5,419 bases of DNA. Source: Bacteroides sp. CAG:1076. Lineage in GTDB: Bacteria > Bacteroidota > Bacteroidia > Bacteroidales > Bacteroidaceae. The translations under genes and the position numbers were made by a program. The first letter of the stretch is position 1; every line of letters begins with the position of its first letter. Positions 1-5,419 of this stretch are shown here, piece by piece. Location: positions 1 to 5,419 of the forward strand of contig HF993231.1 in the NCBI GenBank assembly GCA_000436795.1, in the 5' to 3' direction. Below the pieces are notes generated by a model, which did not search any database, had not been told where the DNA came from, and saw nothing but the letters and a program-made list of their open reading frames with translations.

Positions 1-1
1 C

Positions 2-511
2 TTCTCGGGTATCGGTGGTACACGTTACTCGCTCATCGTGGGTGGAAATGTGAACGGCGACTTTGTCGATTCGAATGATTTGGCTTATATTTACGACCCG
101 AATGATCCGAATACGCCGCAGTACCTGAAAGATGGTATCAACAGCATTCTTGCTAATCCGGATGTAGAGGAAAGTACGAAAGACTATATCCGCAAGAGCT
201 TCGGAAAGGTTGCCGAACGTAACGGCGGTGTGAACGGATTCTATGGTACACTCGACTTGCGTCTGGCTAAGAAATTCCAGATTTACAAGAAGCACAGTCT
301 GGAACTCTCTGTCGATATCTTCAACGTGCTGAACATGCTGAACAAAGACTGGGGAGCAGGACATAACCTGGGAGCTCAGAAGATTTATACCATCAAGAGC
401 TTCGATAAGGAAAAGAAGGAATACGTATACAATGTCAATGCGAATACCGGTGTTTCCAGCCTGAACGGTACTCCTTATCAGGTACAGCTGGGACTGAGAT
501 ATGCATTCTGA
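2..511 (+). CDS. TonB-dependent outer-membrane receptor, C-terminal part (5' end outside window)
   Basis: This is the last 169 codons of a large outer-membrane receptor; the reading frame is open from base 2, so the true start is off the left edge and the GTG at 38 is only an internal valine. Such receptors import bound substrates across the outer membrane using TonB/ExbBD energy. The visible part matches the end of Oar/CarboxypepD_reg-type receptors: a GGTRYSLIVGGNVNGD stretch followed by NDLAYIYDP, then a long loop, then alternating beta-barrel strands (GTLDLRLAKKFQI, LELSVDIFNVLN) and a final strand LGLRYAF. The terminal Phe is the usual outer-membrane insertion signal. The NVNGD...D loop resembles an Asp/Asn-rich calcium-binding loop. 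The substrate cannot be read from this fragment. It is followed after 30 bases, without a terminator, by a secreted phosphodiesterase, suggesting co-transcription. The family call is firm; the Oar-like subgroup is likely but rests on motifs only. Confidence 0.88.
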   Translation, partial: FSGIGGTRYSLIVGGNVNGDFVDSNDLAYIYDPNDPNTPQYLKDGINSILANPDVEESTKDYIRKSFGKVAERNGGVNGFYGTLDLRLAKKFQIYKKHSLELSVDIFNVLNMLNKDWGAGHNLGAQKIYTIKSFDKEKKEYVYNVNANTGVSSLNGTPYQVQLGLRYAF

Positions 512-541
512 TAAATGAACTGAAAAATATAATTGATGATT

Positions 542-1306
542 ATGAAAACAAGAAATTTACTGATGGCTTGTGCCTGTGCGTTCTTTGCACTGGCAGGACA
601 GGCTCAGACACAGGTGATTGCTCACCGCGGATTCTGGAAAACTGAAGGTTCGGCACAAAACTCTATTGCAGCGTTGAACAAGGCTGCCGAGGCAAAGGTA
701 TATGGCTCTGAATTTGATGTACAGCTCACTGCCGACGGGGTAGTGGTAGTGAACCACGACGATGCGATAGACGGACTGACTATCGGCAAAACGGCATACG
801 ACAAGCTGAAAGACCTGAAACTGAAGAATGGAGAAAAGTTGCCTACGCTGGCCGACTATCTGGAGGCTGGCAAGAAGTTGCCGGATGTACAGCTGATTCT
901 GGAAATCAAGCCTCATAAGACCAAGGCTCAGGAAGACCAGATTACAGAGTCTACCGTCAAGATGGTGAAGGAATATGGGCTGGAGAAACAGGTGGAATAT
1001 ATCTCGTTCAGCATGAACGTATGCGAACAGCTTGTACGCCTTACTCCGGGTTCGGAAATTGCTTACCTGAAGAGTGATATCGCTCCCAAAGAAGTAAAGG
1101 AAAAAGGACTGAACGGCATCGATTATTACTATAAGGCTTTCGAAAAACATCCGGAATGGGTGAAGGAAGCTCACGACCTGGGCATGAAGGTCAATGTCTG
1201 GACCGTAGACGATGTGAAGGTCATGAAGAAAATGATGGACCTGAATGTAGATTATATCACCACTAACCAACCTTTGGAAGCTGCTGCACTGATTTCCGGA
1301 AAATGA
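542..1306 (+). CDS. Secreted glycerophosphodiester phosphodiesterase (GDPD family)
   Basis: Predicted to hydrolyse glycerophosphodiesters (deacylated phospholipids) to glycerol-3-phosphate and an alcohol, in the periplasm. The 254-residue protein has a signal peptide (residues 1-21, hydrophobic core LLMACACAFFALAG, likely cleaved after GQA), then a single GDPD TIM-barrel. Family landmarks are all present: HRG at 28-30, Asn40 in the loop where relatives have PENT, E57-F-D59 (metal ligands), H72 in VVNHDD (second catalytic His), E121-I-K123, and the late VWTVDD strand followed by VDYITTNQP. The H-E-D-H-E-K set suggests an active enzyme. Length is normal for small bacterial GDPDs. I chose ATG at 542 because it begins directly at the signal peptide; ATG at 536 and TTG at 533 are in frame and would add two or three residues. 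Cys10 and Cys12 do not sit in a good lipobox, so a lipoprotein is unlikely. It probably shares a transcript with the receptor upstream and ends before the terminator at 1365. The exact substrate is unknown. Confidence 0.93.
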   Translation: MKTRNLLMACACAFFALAGQAQTQVIAHRGFWKTEGSAQNSIAALNKAAEAKVYGSEFDVQLTADGVVVVNHDDAIDGLTIGKTAYDKLKDLKLKNGEKLPTLADYLEAGKKLPDVQLILEIKPHKTKAQEDQITESTVKMVKEYGLEKQVEYISFSMNVCEQLVRLTPGSEIAYLKSDIAPKEVKEKGLNGIDYYYKAFEKHPEWVKEAHDLGMKVNVWTVDDVKVMKKMMDLNVDYITTNQPLEAAALISGK

Positions 1307-1364
1307 TTCTGGAAACAGGCAAATCCGATTGTAACCGATTCTAAATAATATTATCACACAACGG

Positions 1365-1397
1365 AAATAGGGATGTAATATGACATCCCTATTTTTG
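1365..1397 (+). terminator. Strong intrinsic terminator after the phosphodiesterase gene
   Basis: A perfect 12-bp inverted repeat, AAATAGGGATGT (1365-1376) and ACATCCCTATTT (1383-1394), encloses a 6-base loop, AATATG. The right arm runs into a T tract (1392-1396). This is a textbook Rho-independent terminator for the receptor/phosphodiesterase transcript, 58 bases past its stop codon. Because the arms are A/T-rich at the base, the reverse strand also ends in a short T run, so it may work in both directions. Confidence 0.85.
1390..1397 (+). promoter_or_regulatory. Possible Bacteroidales -7 box (TATTTTTG) for the downstream gene
   Basis: TATTTTTG matches the Bacteroides -7 consensus TAnnTTTG exactly and lies 28 bases before the ATG at 1425, which would leave a leader of about 20 bases. 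It overlaps the right arm and T tract of the terminator, which could produce the match by chance. No TTTG-type -33 element is seen at the expected distance upstream. Tentative. Confidence 0.3.
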
Positions 1398-1424
1398 TAT
1401 CGTCAAATTAAAAGCAGAAAGACA

Positions 1425-2075
1425 ATGAAAACGACATTTGTGAAAAGCATTATTTTAGGATTGTTTGCTATGGCTTCTATCACAGCTGTGCAGGCTGAAG
1501 AGGCTGGTAAAGAGGCTGCCGGCAAGGCGAATGCTACTTCTGTAAAGGTATTGGTGGTAGGACTTGACAATGTCAGCTCAAACTATTTTCCGGAAAGTAT
1601 GATTACTGAAGAAACAGGTATTCCGGAAGACAGCATCGGCGATACATATAACCGGATTATTACCGATAATATTATTCAGACTAATAAGAGCAAGGAGTTT
1701 ACGTTCATTTCTTCAGAGAATTTCTCTGACACGGAACAGTTGCTGGGTGAGGTGAAGATGAGCGGAGAGAATGAAGAAAGCTATGCTGATGTGGAACAGA
1801 TTGACCACAAGAATTATAAGCAGTTGATGGATGAGGCTCATGCCGACTATGTGCTGTTCCTGAACCAGCATTACCTGAAATGGCAGGAAAAACCGCTGCG
1901 TACCTTGTTTCACTTTGTGAGCTACTCGCTGTACGACAAGAATCAGCAAGAGGTGACGAAAGGCAACAATTACTTTACTTGCATGAATCTGGAAAAAGCT
2001 GACAAGCTGAGCAAGGCAAGCCGAAAGAGTTCATCGAAGATTGCATCGACTATTATAAAAAGCATCGATAAATAG
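1425..2075 (+). CDS. Exported protein of unknown function
   Basis: I do not recognise a named family. The 216-residue protein starts with a clear signal peptide (MKTTFVKSIILGLFAMAS..., likely cleaved after VQA at residue 24), so it is probably periplasmic; there is no lipobox and no further membrane segment. The mature part begins with an Ala/Lys/Glu-rich linker, then strand-like KVLVVGLDNV, a helix-like segment around IGDTYNRIITDNII, strand EFTFISS, an acidic middle, then ADYVLFLNQHYLKW and FHFVSYSLYDKNQQEV, and a Ser/Lys-rich tail. That order resembles CsgG/LpoB/TolB-N-like alpha/beta domains, but this is inference. An in-frame ATG at 1380 would add 15 residues, but it lies inside the terminator hairpin and would bury the signal peptide; ATG 1425, preceded by the purine-rich AGAAAG, is preferred. 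It is less GC-rich than the efflux genes (22 of 60 bases at 1561-1620). It is probably transcribed alone, flanked by terminators. Confidence 0.85.
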   Translation: MKTTFVKSIILGLFAMASITAVQAEEAGKEAAGKANATSVKVLVVGLDNVSSNYFPESMITEETGIPEDSIGDTYNRIITDNIIQTNKSKEFTFISSENFSDTEQLLGEVKMSGENEESYADVEQIDHKNYKQLMDEAHADYVLFLNQHYLKWQEKPLRTLFHFVSYSLYDKNQQEVTKGNNYFTCMNLEKADKLSKASRKSSSKIASTIIKSIDK

Positions 2076-2121
2076 TTTTTGGACACGACATCGAGTTTCC
2101 GAAATCGTAACACAGACCAAT

Positions 2122-2164
2122 AGCCGCAGGTTGTACGTTGAGTATCGCCTGCGGCTCTCTTTTT
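2122..2164 (+). terminator. Intrinsic terminator after the exported unknown protein
   Basis: A perfect 9-bp GC-rich inverted repeat, AGCCGCAGG (2122-2130) and CCTGCGGCT (2148-2156), with a 17-base loop, is followed by CTCTTTTT, giving a U-rich tail on the plus strand. It lies 46 bases past the stop at 2075 and between two converging genes. On the minus strand the same stem is followed by ATTGGTCTG, which lacks a T tract, so it is expected to be weaker for the efflux transcript. Confidence 0.8.
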
Positions 2165-2193
2165 ATATAGACGTCTGTCGGTTTCGGGGGAGG

Positions 2194-3516
2194 TTATAGC
2201 GTGAGCGGAATACCGCGGTAGAAGTCGAGTATCTTGGTGCGGAACAGGTAGTCGTACTTGGCCTGAAGGCGGTCGGACACGGCTTTCATCCACGCTGTGC
2301 GCGATTCGTTGTACTCGGTGGCGTTTGCCTTGCCGTTGGCGTATTTTTCCTTCATCAGTTGGAAGGAGGCCTGTGCGGCTTCGTCGGCGGTACGGCTGCT
2401 GCGGTACTGGGTTTCGGCATTTACGGCGTTGTAGTACGCCTGCTGTATTTCCTTGTAGAGGGTTTTCTTGCTCTCTTCCAGTTGCCAGTAGTAGGTGTGC
2501 TGCTGGATGCGTGCGCTCCGTACCCGGTTGCGGGTGCTGAAGCGGTCGAAGATGGGGATGCTGAGCGAGAGTCCGATGTACTGGCTGAAGTTGTCGCGCA
2601 ACTGTGAGCCGAAGTTGCCGTTCTCCATGCCCGATACGTTGTAGAAACTGGTGCTGATGCCTGCTCCGAAACTGAGTTGCGGGTAATAGGCTCCCTTGGC
2701 GATGCGGATATTCTTGTCGGCACCTTCCAGACGGTACTGGGCCGCTTTGATAGCCGGCTTGGTGAGTACTGCTTCGGCATAGACTTCGGCGGGAGAGGTC
2801 CGTATGCTCAGGCTGGTGAGCGAATCGACTGCCGGCGATACGATACCGAAGTCGTCGGGAGAGGGGAGTTCCAGCAACTGACTCAGGTCGAGCAGGGCAA
2901 GGCGGCGGTTGTTTTCGGCCTGTACGGCAGAAAGCTCGTCCTGTGCCACGCGTGCCTTGGCTTCGTACCATTCTGCCTGCGAGGCTTTACCGTTCTTGTA
3001 GAAAGCCGTTTTCTGGTCCAGCATCTCCTTGCTCAGCGTCAGTTGGTCGTTGGCCACCTTCACCAGTTCTTCATTGAAGAGCACTTGCAGGTAAGCCGAT
3101 GCCACCTGGATGCTGATATCCTCCTTTGCCTTGTTCAGGTCTTCTATGGCAGCCTGCAGGTTCAGTTTCGAGAGTGCCACGTTGTTGATCCGTTGCAGTC
3201 CGTTGAACAGCGGGATGCTGGTCGTCAGGTTCAGACCGGTATTCTGTGTATTCAGACTCTTGTACGTATTATCCGACTGAAGGCTTCGGCCGAAGTTGAA
3301 CGAGTGCGAGGCACTTCCGTTCAGGTCGGGCAGGAAGCTGTTTCGTGCCGTACTTACTTCCACTTTGTTCTGGTCGCGCTGTGCTTCCTGTTGCTTGATG
3401 TTCAGGTTATTGGCGATGGCGTGGTCGATACACTGCTTCAAGTCCCATTTCTGCTGTGCCTGTACCGGCAGCAGGGCAGTGGCAGAAGCTATAAAGAGAA
3501 AATGTTTCAGTTTCAT
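2194..3516 (-). CDS. TolC-family outer-membrane efflux channel
   Basis: Outer-membrane exit duct of the tripartite pump encoded with the two genes upstream on this strand. The 440-residue protein has a signal peptide (residues 1-20, cleavage after VQA), then two OEP repeats, as in TolC. Each repeat carries a barrel strand ending in a proline turn (IPLFNG at 101-106, IPIFDRF at 320-326) and long helices. The internal duplication is visible in FYKNGKASQAEWYEAKARV (172-190) and KYANGKANATEYNESRTAW (391-409). The opening KWDLKQCIDHAIANNLNI is the typical start of the first helix. Length fits the family. The start is 12 bases after the adaptor stop, so the two are almost certainly co-transcribed; no Shine-Dalgarno-like sequence is seen in TCACCCGCAACC before the ATG. 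GC content is high (36 of 60 at 2521-2580), which also leaves long non-coding open frames on both strands here. The substrate is unknown. Confidence 0.95.
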   Translation of the reverse strand: MKLKHFLFIASATALLPVQAQQKWDLKQCIDHAIANNLNIKQQEAQRDQNKVEVSTARNSFLPDLNGSASHSFNFGRSLQSDNTYKSLNTQNTGLNLTTSIPLFNGLQRINNVALSKLNLQAAIEDLNKAKEDISIQVASAYLQVLFNEELVKVANDQLTLSKEMLDQKTAFYKNGKASQAEWYEAKARVAQDELSAVQAENNRRLALLDLSQLLELPSPDDFGIVSPAVDSLTSLSIRTSPAEVYAEAVLTKPAIKAAQYRLEGADKNIRIAKGAYYPQLSFGAGISTSFYNVSGMENGNFGSQLRDNFSQYIGLSLSIPIFDRFSTRNRVRSARIQQHTYYWQLEESKKTLYKEIQQAYYNAVNAETQYRSSRTADEAAQASFQLMKEKYANGKANATEYNESRTAWMKAVSDRLQAKYDYLFRTKILDFYRGIPLTL

Positions 3517-3528
3517 GGTTGCGGGTGA

Positions 3529-4626
3529 TTAGTTTTCTTTTTTCAGGCCGCGCACAAAATCGTTTGCACTCAGTCCCTGCTTGATTTCTATCTTGATACC
3601 GTCGCTGATACCTGTTTTGACTGCCCGGCGTTCGAACTGCTGTTGAGGCACACTGTCGGTCAGCACATACACAAAGGCCGAATCGCCTGCAAACTCCAGT
3701 GCATTTTCGGGTACGGCAAGTACATTGTCGGCGCGCTGAAGTTCCATTTCGGCATTGGCACTGTAGCCCGAACGGATAGTTACACTGTCGGGTACGTTGA
3801 TGGCAGCCTTTATCTCAAACTGGTTGGCACCGTTGTTTTCTACGCTCTTGGGTGAGATGTACTCCAGTACGGCGTCGAACTTCATGTTCTGCAAGGCTCC
3901 CAGTGTGATTTTAACAGGAATGCCTTCACGTATATGTCCTACTTCCGTTTCGTCTACGTTGCCGCGAAAAATCAGGTCGCCCATGTCGGCTACGGTAGCG
4001 ATGGTGGTACCGTCGTTGAACGTGTTGCTCATGATGACCGAGTTACCCACCTTGATGGGCACGTCGAGTATCAGTCCGTCGATGGTCGAACGGATAAGCG
4101 TGCTGCTGAACGAAGCACTGTTCTTGGTGATACCTTCCTTTACAATCTCCAGATTATCTTTTGCTGCCTGAATCTCCTCGCGCGCCTGACGGGCAGCCAG
4201 CAGGGTCTTTTCGTATTCCTCGTTGCTCACCAGCTTGTCCTTGTAGAGCTTCTCCATACGTGTCAGGTCGGTTTCTGCCTGCCGTCCGTTCATCTCTGCC
4301 AGCCGGACACGGCTTTCGGCGGAGTTCAGTTGTCCCAGTTCGGGGATGACCTTTACCTTGGCTATCACTTCCCCCTTCTTTACTTTCTGTCCCGCCTCCT
4401 TGTATACTTCGGCAATGATACCCGAAATCTGAGGCTTGATTTGTACTTCGTCGCGCGGCTCAATCTTGCCTGTAGCCACGGTAGTCTGTACCAGATCGGT
4501 CTTTTCTACTCGCTGAATGTTGTACTGTGCTTCTTTAGGCTGTGACTTTTGATACAGGAAAACGAATGTTCCTATAAATATCAGTGCGATGAGCACCAAT
4601 ATGCCAACTTTGATAAATTTCTTCAT
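3529..4626 (-). CDS. MacA/HlyD-type periplasmic adaptor (membrane-fusion protein)
   Basis: Links the inner-membrane permease to the TolC-type channel and stimulates transport in MacAB-like pumps. In the 365-residue protein an N-terminal membrane anchor (about residues 5-26, VGILVLIALIFIGTFVFLY) is followed by the first half of the lipoyl domain (53-91; GKIEPRDEVQIKPQISGII ... AGQKVKKGEVIAKV), an alpha-helical hairpin (about 97-166, Glu/Ala/Arg-rich), the second lipoyl half (178-198, IRSTIDGLILDVPIKVGNSV), a beta-barrel domain (about 210-298) and a membrane-proximal domain with VPENAL and RRAVKTGISDGIKIEI. The hairpin is of MacA size. The anchor without a Cys lipobox points to an inner-membrane-anchored rather than lipid-anchored adaptor. 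It sits 47 bases after the permease stop and 12 before the channel start, in the usual permease-adaptor-channel order. MacA-like is the best match; the symbol is withheld because Bacteroidales carry many paralogues. Confidence 0.94.
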   Translation of the reverse strand: MKKFIKVGILVLIALIFIGTFVFLYQKSQPKEAQYNIQRVEKTDLVQTTVATGKIEPRDEVQIKPQISGIIAEVYKEAGQKVKKGEVIAKVKVIPELGQLNSAESRVRLAEMNGRQAETDLTRMEKLYKDKLVSNEEYEKTLLAARQAREEIQAAKDNLEIVKEGITKNSASFSSTLIRSTIDGLILDVPIKVGNSVIMSNTFNDGTTIATVADMGDLIFRGNVDETEVGHIREGIPVKITLGALQNMKFDAVLEYISPKSVENNGANQFEIKAAINVPDSVTIRSGYSANAEMELQRADNVLAVPENALEFAGDSAFVYVLTDSVPQQQFERRAVKTGISDGIKIEIKQGLSANDFVRGLKKEN

Positions 4627-4673
4627 ATGAATTGGTTTATGTTTTTATTTCAATGGTTTGACGGTCGGGTTAA

Positions 4674-5419
4674 TTATTCGTCGCGTATGGCTTCTATCGG
4701 CTTTATCGCCATGGCACGGTAGGCAGGAATCAGTCCCGCCAGCAGTCCCAGTACGATGAGCAGGACGCAGGCTCCGATGGCTTGCCAGAAGCTGATGAGG
4801 AAATGTGCCGGGAGTCCCGGTTCCGAGGTTCCCGTTTCTACGGCATTCAGCAGGAATACGGCAAACGTGATGCCCGCCATGCCTGCCAGTGTGGTAAGTA
4901 CCATACTTTCCAGCAGAATCTGTTGCAGAATATCACTCGGACGTGCACCGATGGCACGGCGGATGCCGATTTCGGTAGTACGTTCCTTTACGGTAATCAT
5001 CATGATGTTGCTCACTCCGATGGCACCGGCAAGCAGCGTACCCAGTCCTACGAGCCACCCTAAGATGCGGATGCCGGTAAACAGGTTGTCCATCATGCTG
5101 AACATGGCTTCCGCATTGACACGGATAATCGCCTGTTCGTCATCGGGGTGGATGGCATGTGCCTGCTTGACGATGCGTTCCACTTCCTTTTCCACCTGAC
5201 TGATGGAGTATCCTTTTTTTGCCGTATAGCCCAGCATGTCGATGCGGTTGCCCCGGTTATAGTTCTGCTGCATGGTACTGAAGGGAATGACGACCGACGT
5301 TTCCGACTGTCCGTTGACCGACATGTTGCCCGTCGCCTCGTTGACTCCCACTACCCAGTAGTAGATACCGTTTATCTCAATGTATTTGCCGCACGGATCA
5401 TCCTTCTTTGGGAAGAGCG
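4674..5419 (-). CDS. MacB/FtsX-type ABC transporter permease, C-terminal part (5' end outside window)
   Basis: Inner-membrane subunit of the efflux pump; in MacB-like systems it transmits ATP-driven motion to the periplasmic adaptor. The frame is open to the right edge, so the GTG at 5351 is an internal valine. The 247 visible residues begin in the periplasmic MacB_PCD domain (GKYIEINGIYYWVVGVNEA, then SETSVVIPFSTMQQ), and continue to the FtsX domain with three membrane segments (about fragment residues 117-142, 172-192 and 211-232). The signature between the first two, VKERTTEIGIRRAIGARPSDI, is the conserved cytoplasmic coupling region, and the end AYRAMAIKPIEAIRDE is the classic family C terminus. 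No Walker motifs are in the visible part; the ATPase could be an N-terminal fusion (true MacB) or, more often in Bacteroidales, a separate gene further right. Tandem permease genes are also common in such clusters. The family call is firm. Confidence 0.94.
   Translation of the reverse strand, partial: LFPKKDDPCGKYIEINGIYYWVVGVNEATGNMSVNGQSETSVVIPFSTMQQNYNRGNRIDMLGYTAKKGYSISQVEKEVERIVKQAHAIHPDDEQAIIRVNAEAMFSMMDNLFTGIRILGWLVGLGTLLAGAIGVSNIMMITVKERTTEIGIRRAIGARPSDILQQILLESMVLTTLAGMAGITFAVFLLNAVETGTSEPGLPAHFLISFWQAIGACVLLIVLGLLAGLIPAYRAMAIKPIEAIRDE

Noticed and set aside
548..580. Possible lipobox around Cys10/Cys12 of the phosphodiesterase
   Set aside because: The cysteines come too early in the hydrophobic core and the preceding residues (L-M-A and A-C-A) fit the lipobox poorly; a standard cleavage after GQA fits better.
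1327..1342. Short direct repeat CCGATT spaced by GTAA near 1325-1340
   Set aside because: Six bases twice is too short to support an operator or attachment site, and nothing else nearby suggests one.
557..1357. 266-codon open frame on the minus strand opposite the phosphodiesterase gene
   Set aside because: Its translation (rich in F, L, H, Q and I with no domain) is a mirror of the GDPD gene, whose catalytic motifs are intact on the plus strand.
1970..2971. 333-codon minus-strand open frame overlapping the channel gene in another frame
   Set aside because: The Arg/Pro/Gln/His-rich translation has no recognisable motif; it arises from the high GC of the channel gene, whose own frame has clear TolC repeats and a signal peptide.
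2677..3528. 283-codon plus-strand open frame opposite the channel gene
   Set aside because: It is antisense to a well-supported TolC-family gene, and its translation lacks domains, a plausible start context or family resemblance.
3934..4545. 203-codon plus-strand open frame opposite the adaptor gene
   Set aside because: It is a shadow of the MacA-like gene, whose lipoyl and hairpin domains are intact in the minus-strand frame.
4756..5199. 147-codon plus-strand open frame opposite the permease gene
   Set aside because: Met/Ser/Arg-rich low-complexity translation, antisense to the conserved FtsX domain.

Overview
The window looks like chromosomal DNA from a Bacteroidales member (Bacteroides, Phocaeicola or Parabacteroides type). 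The support is the Oar-like TonB-dependent receptor tail ending in Phe, the weak A-rich ribosome-binding regions in place of strong Shine-Dalgarno sequences, the exported proteins with short MKT/MKL-type signal peptides, and the MacA/TolC/FtsX-permease cluster of the kind common in this order. Genus and species cannot be fixed from the sequence alone.

Layout. Positions 2-511 (+) hold the C-terminal 169 residues of a TonB-dependent outer-membrane receptor whose start lies off the left edge. Thirty bases later, with no terminator between, a complete secreted glycerophosphodiester phosphodiesterase runs 542-1306 (+). A strong intrinsic terminator (1365-1397) closes that unit. A small exported protein of unknown function follows at 1425-2075 (+), ending at a second intrinsic terminator (2122-2164). 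From there to the right edge everything is on the minus strand: a tripartite export system read right to left as a MacB/FtsX-type permease (5419-4674, 5' end off the window), a MacA/HlyD-type membrane-fusion protein (4626-3529) and a TolC-type outer-membrane channel (3516-2194). The left and right halves converge at about 2076-2193.

How the genes work together. The receptor and phosphodiesterase may form an uptake/processing pair for phosphodiester nutrients; this is inferred from adjacency only. The right-hand genes supply the inner-membrane, periplasmic and outer-membrane parts of an ABC-type efflux pump. The ATPase is not in the window and should lie further upstream on the minus strand, to the right.

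No mobile element, CRISPR array, rRNA or tRNA was seen, and there is no gene-free stretch longer than 300 bases. No clearly new multi-gene system is visible. The least understood item is the exported protein at 1425-2075, which has a secondary-structure rhythm reminiscent of CsgG/LpoB-like periplasmic domains.
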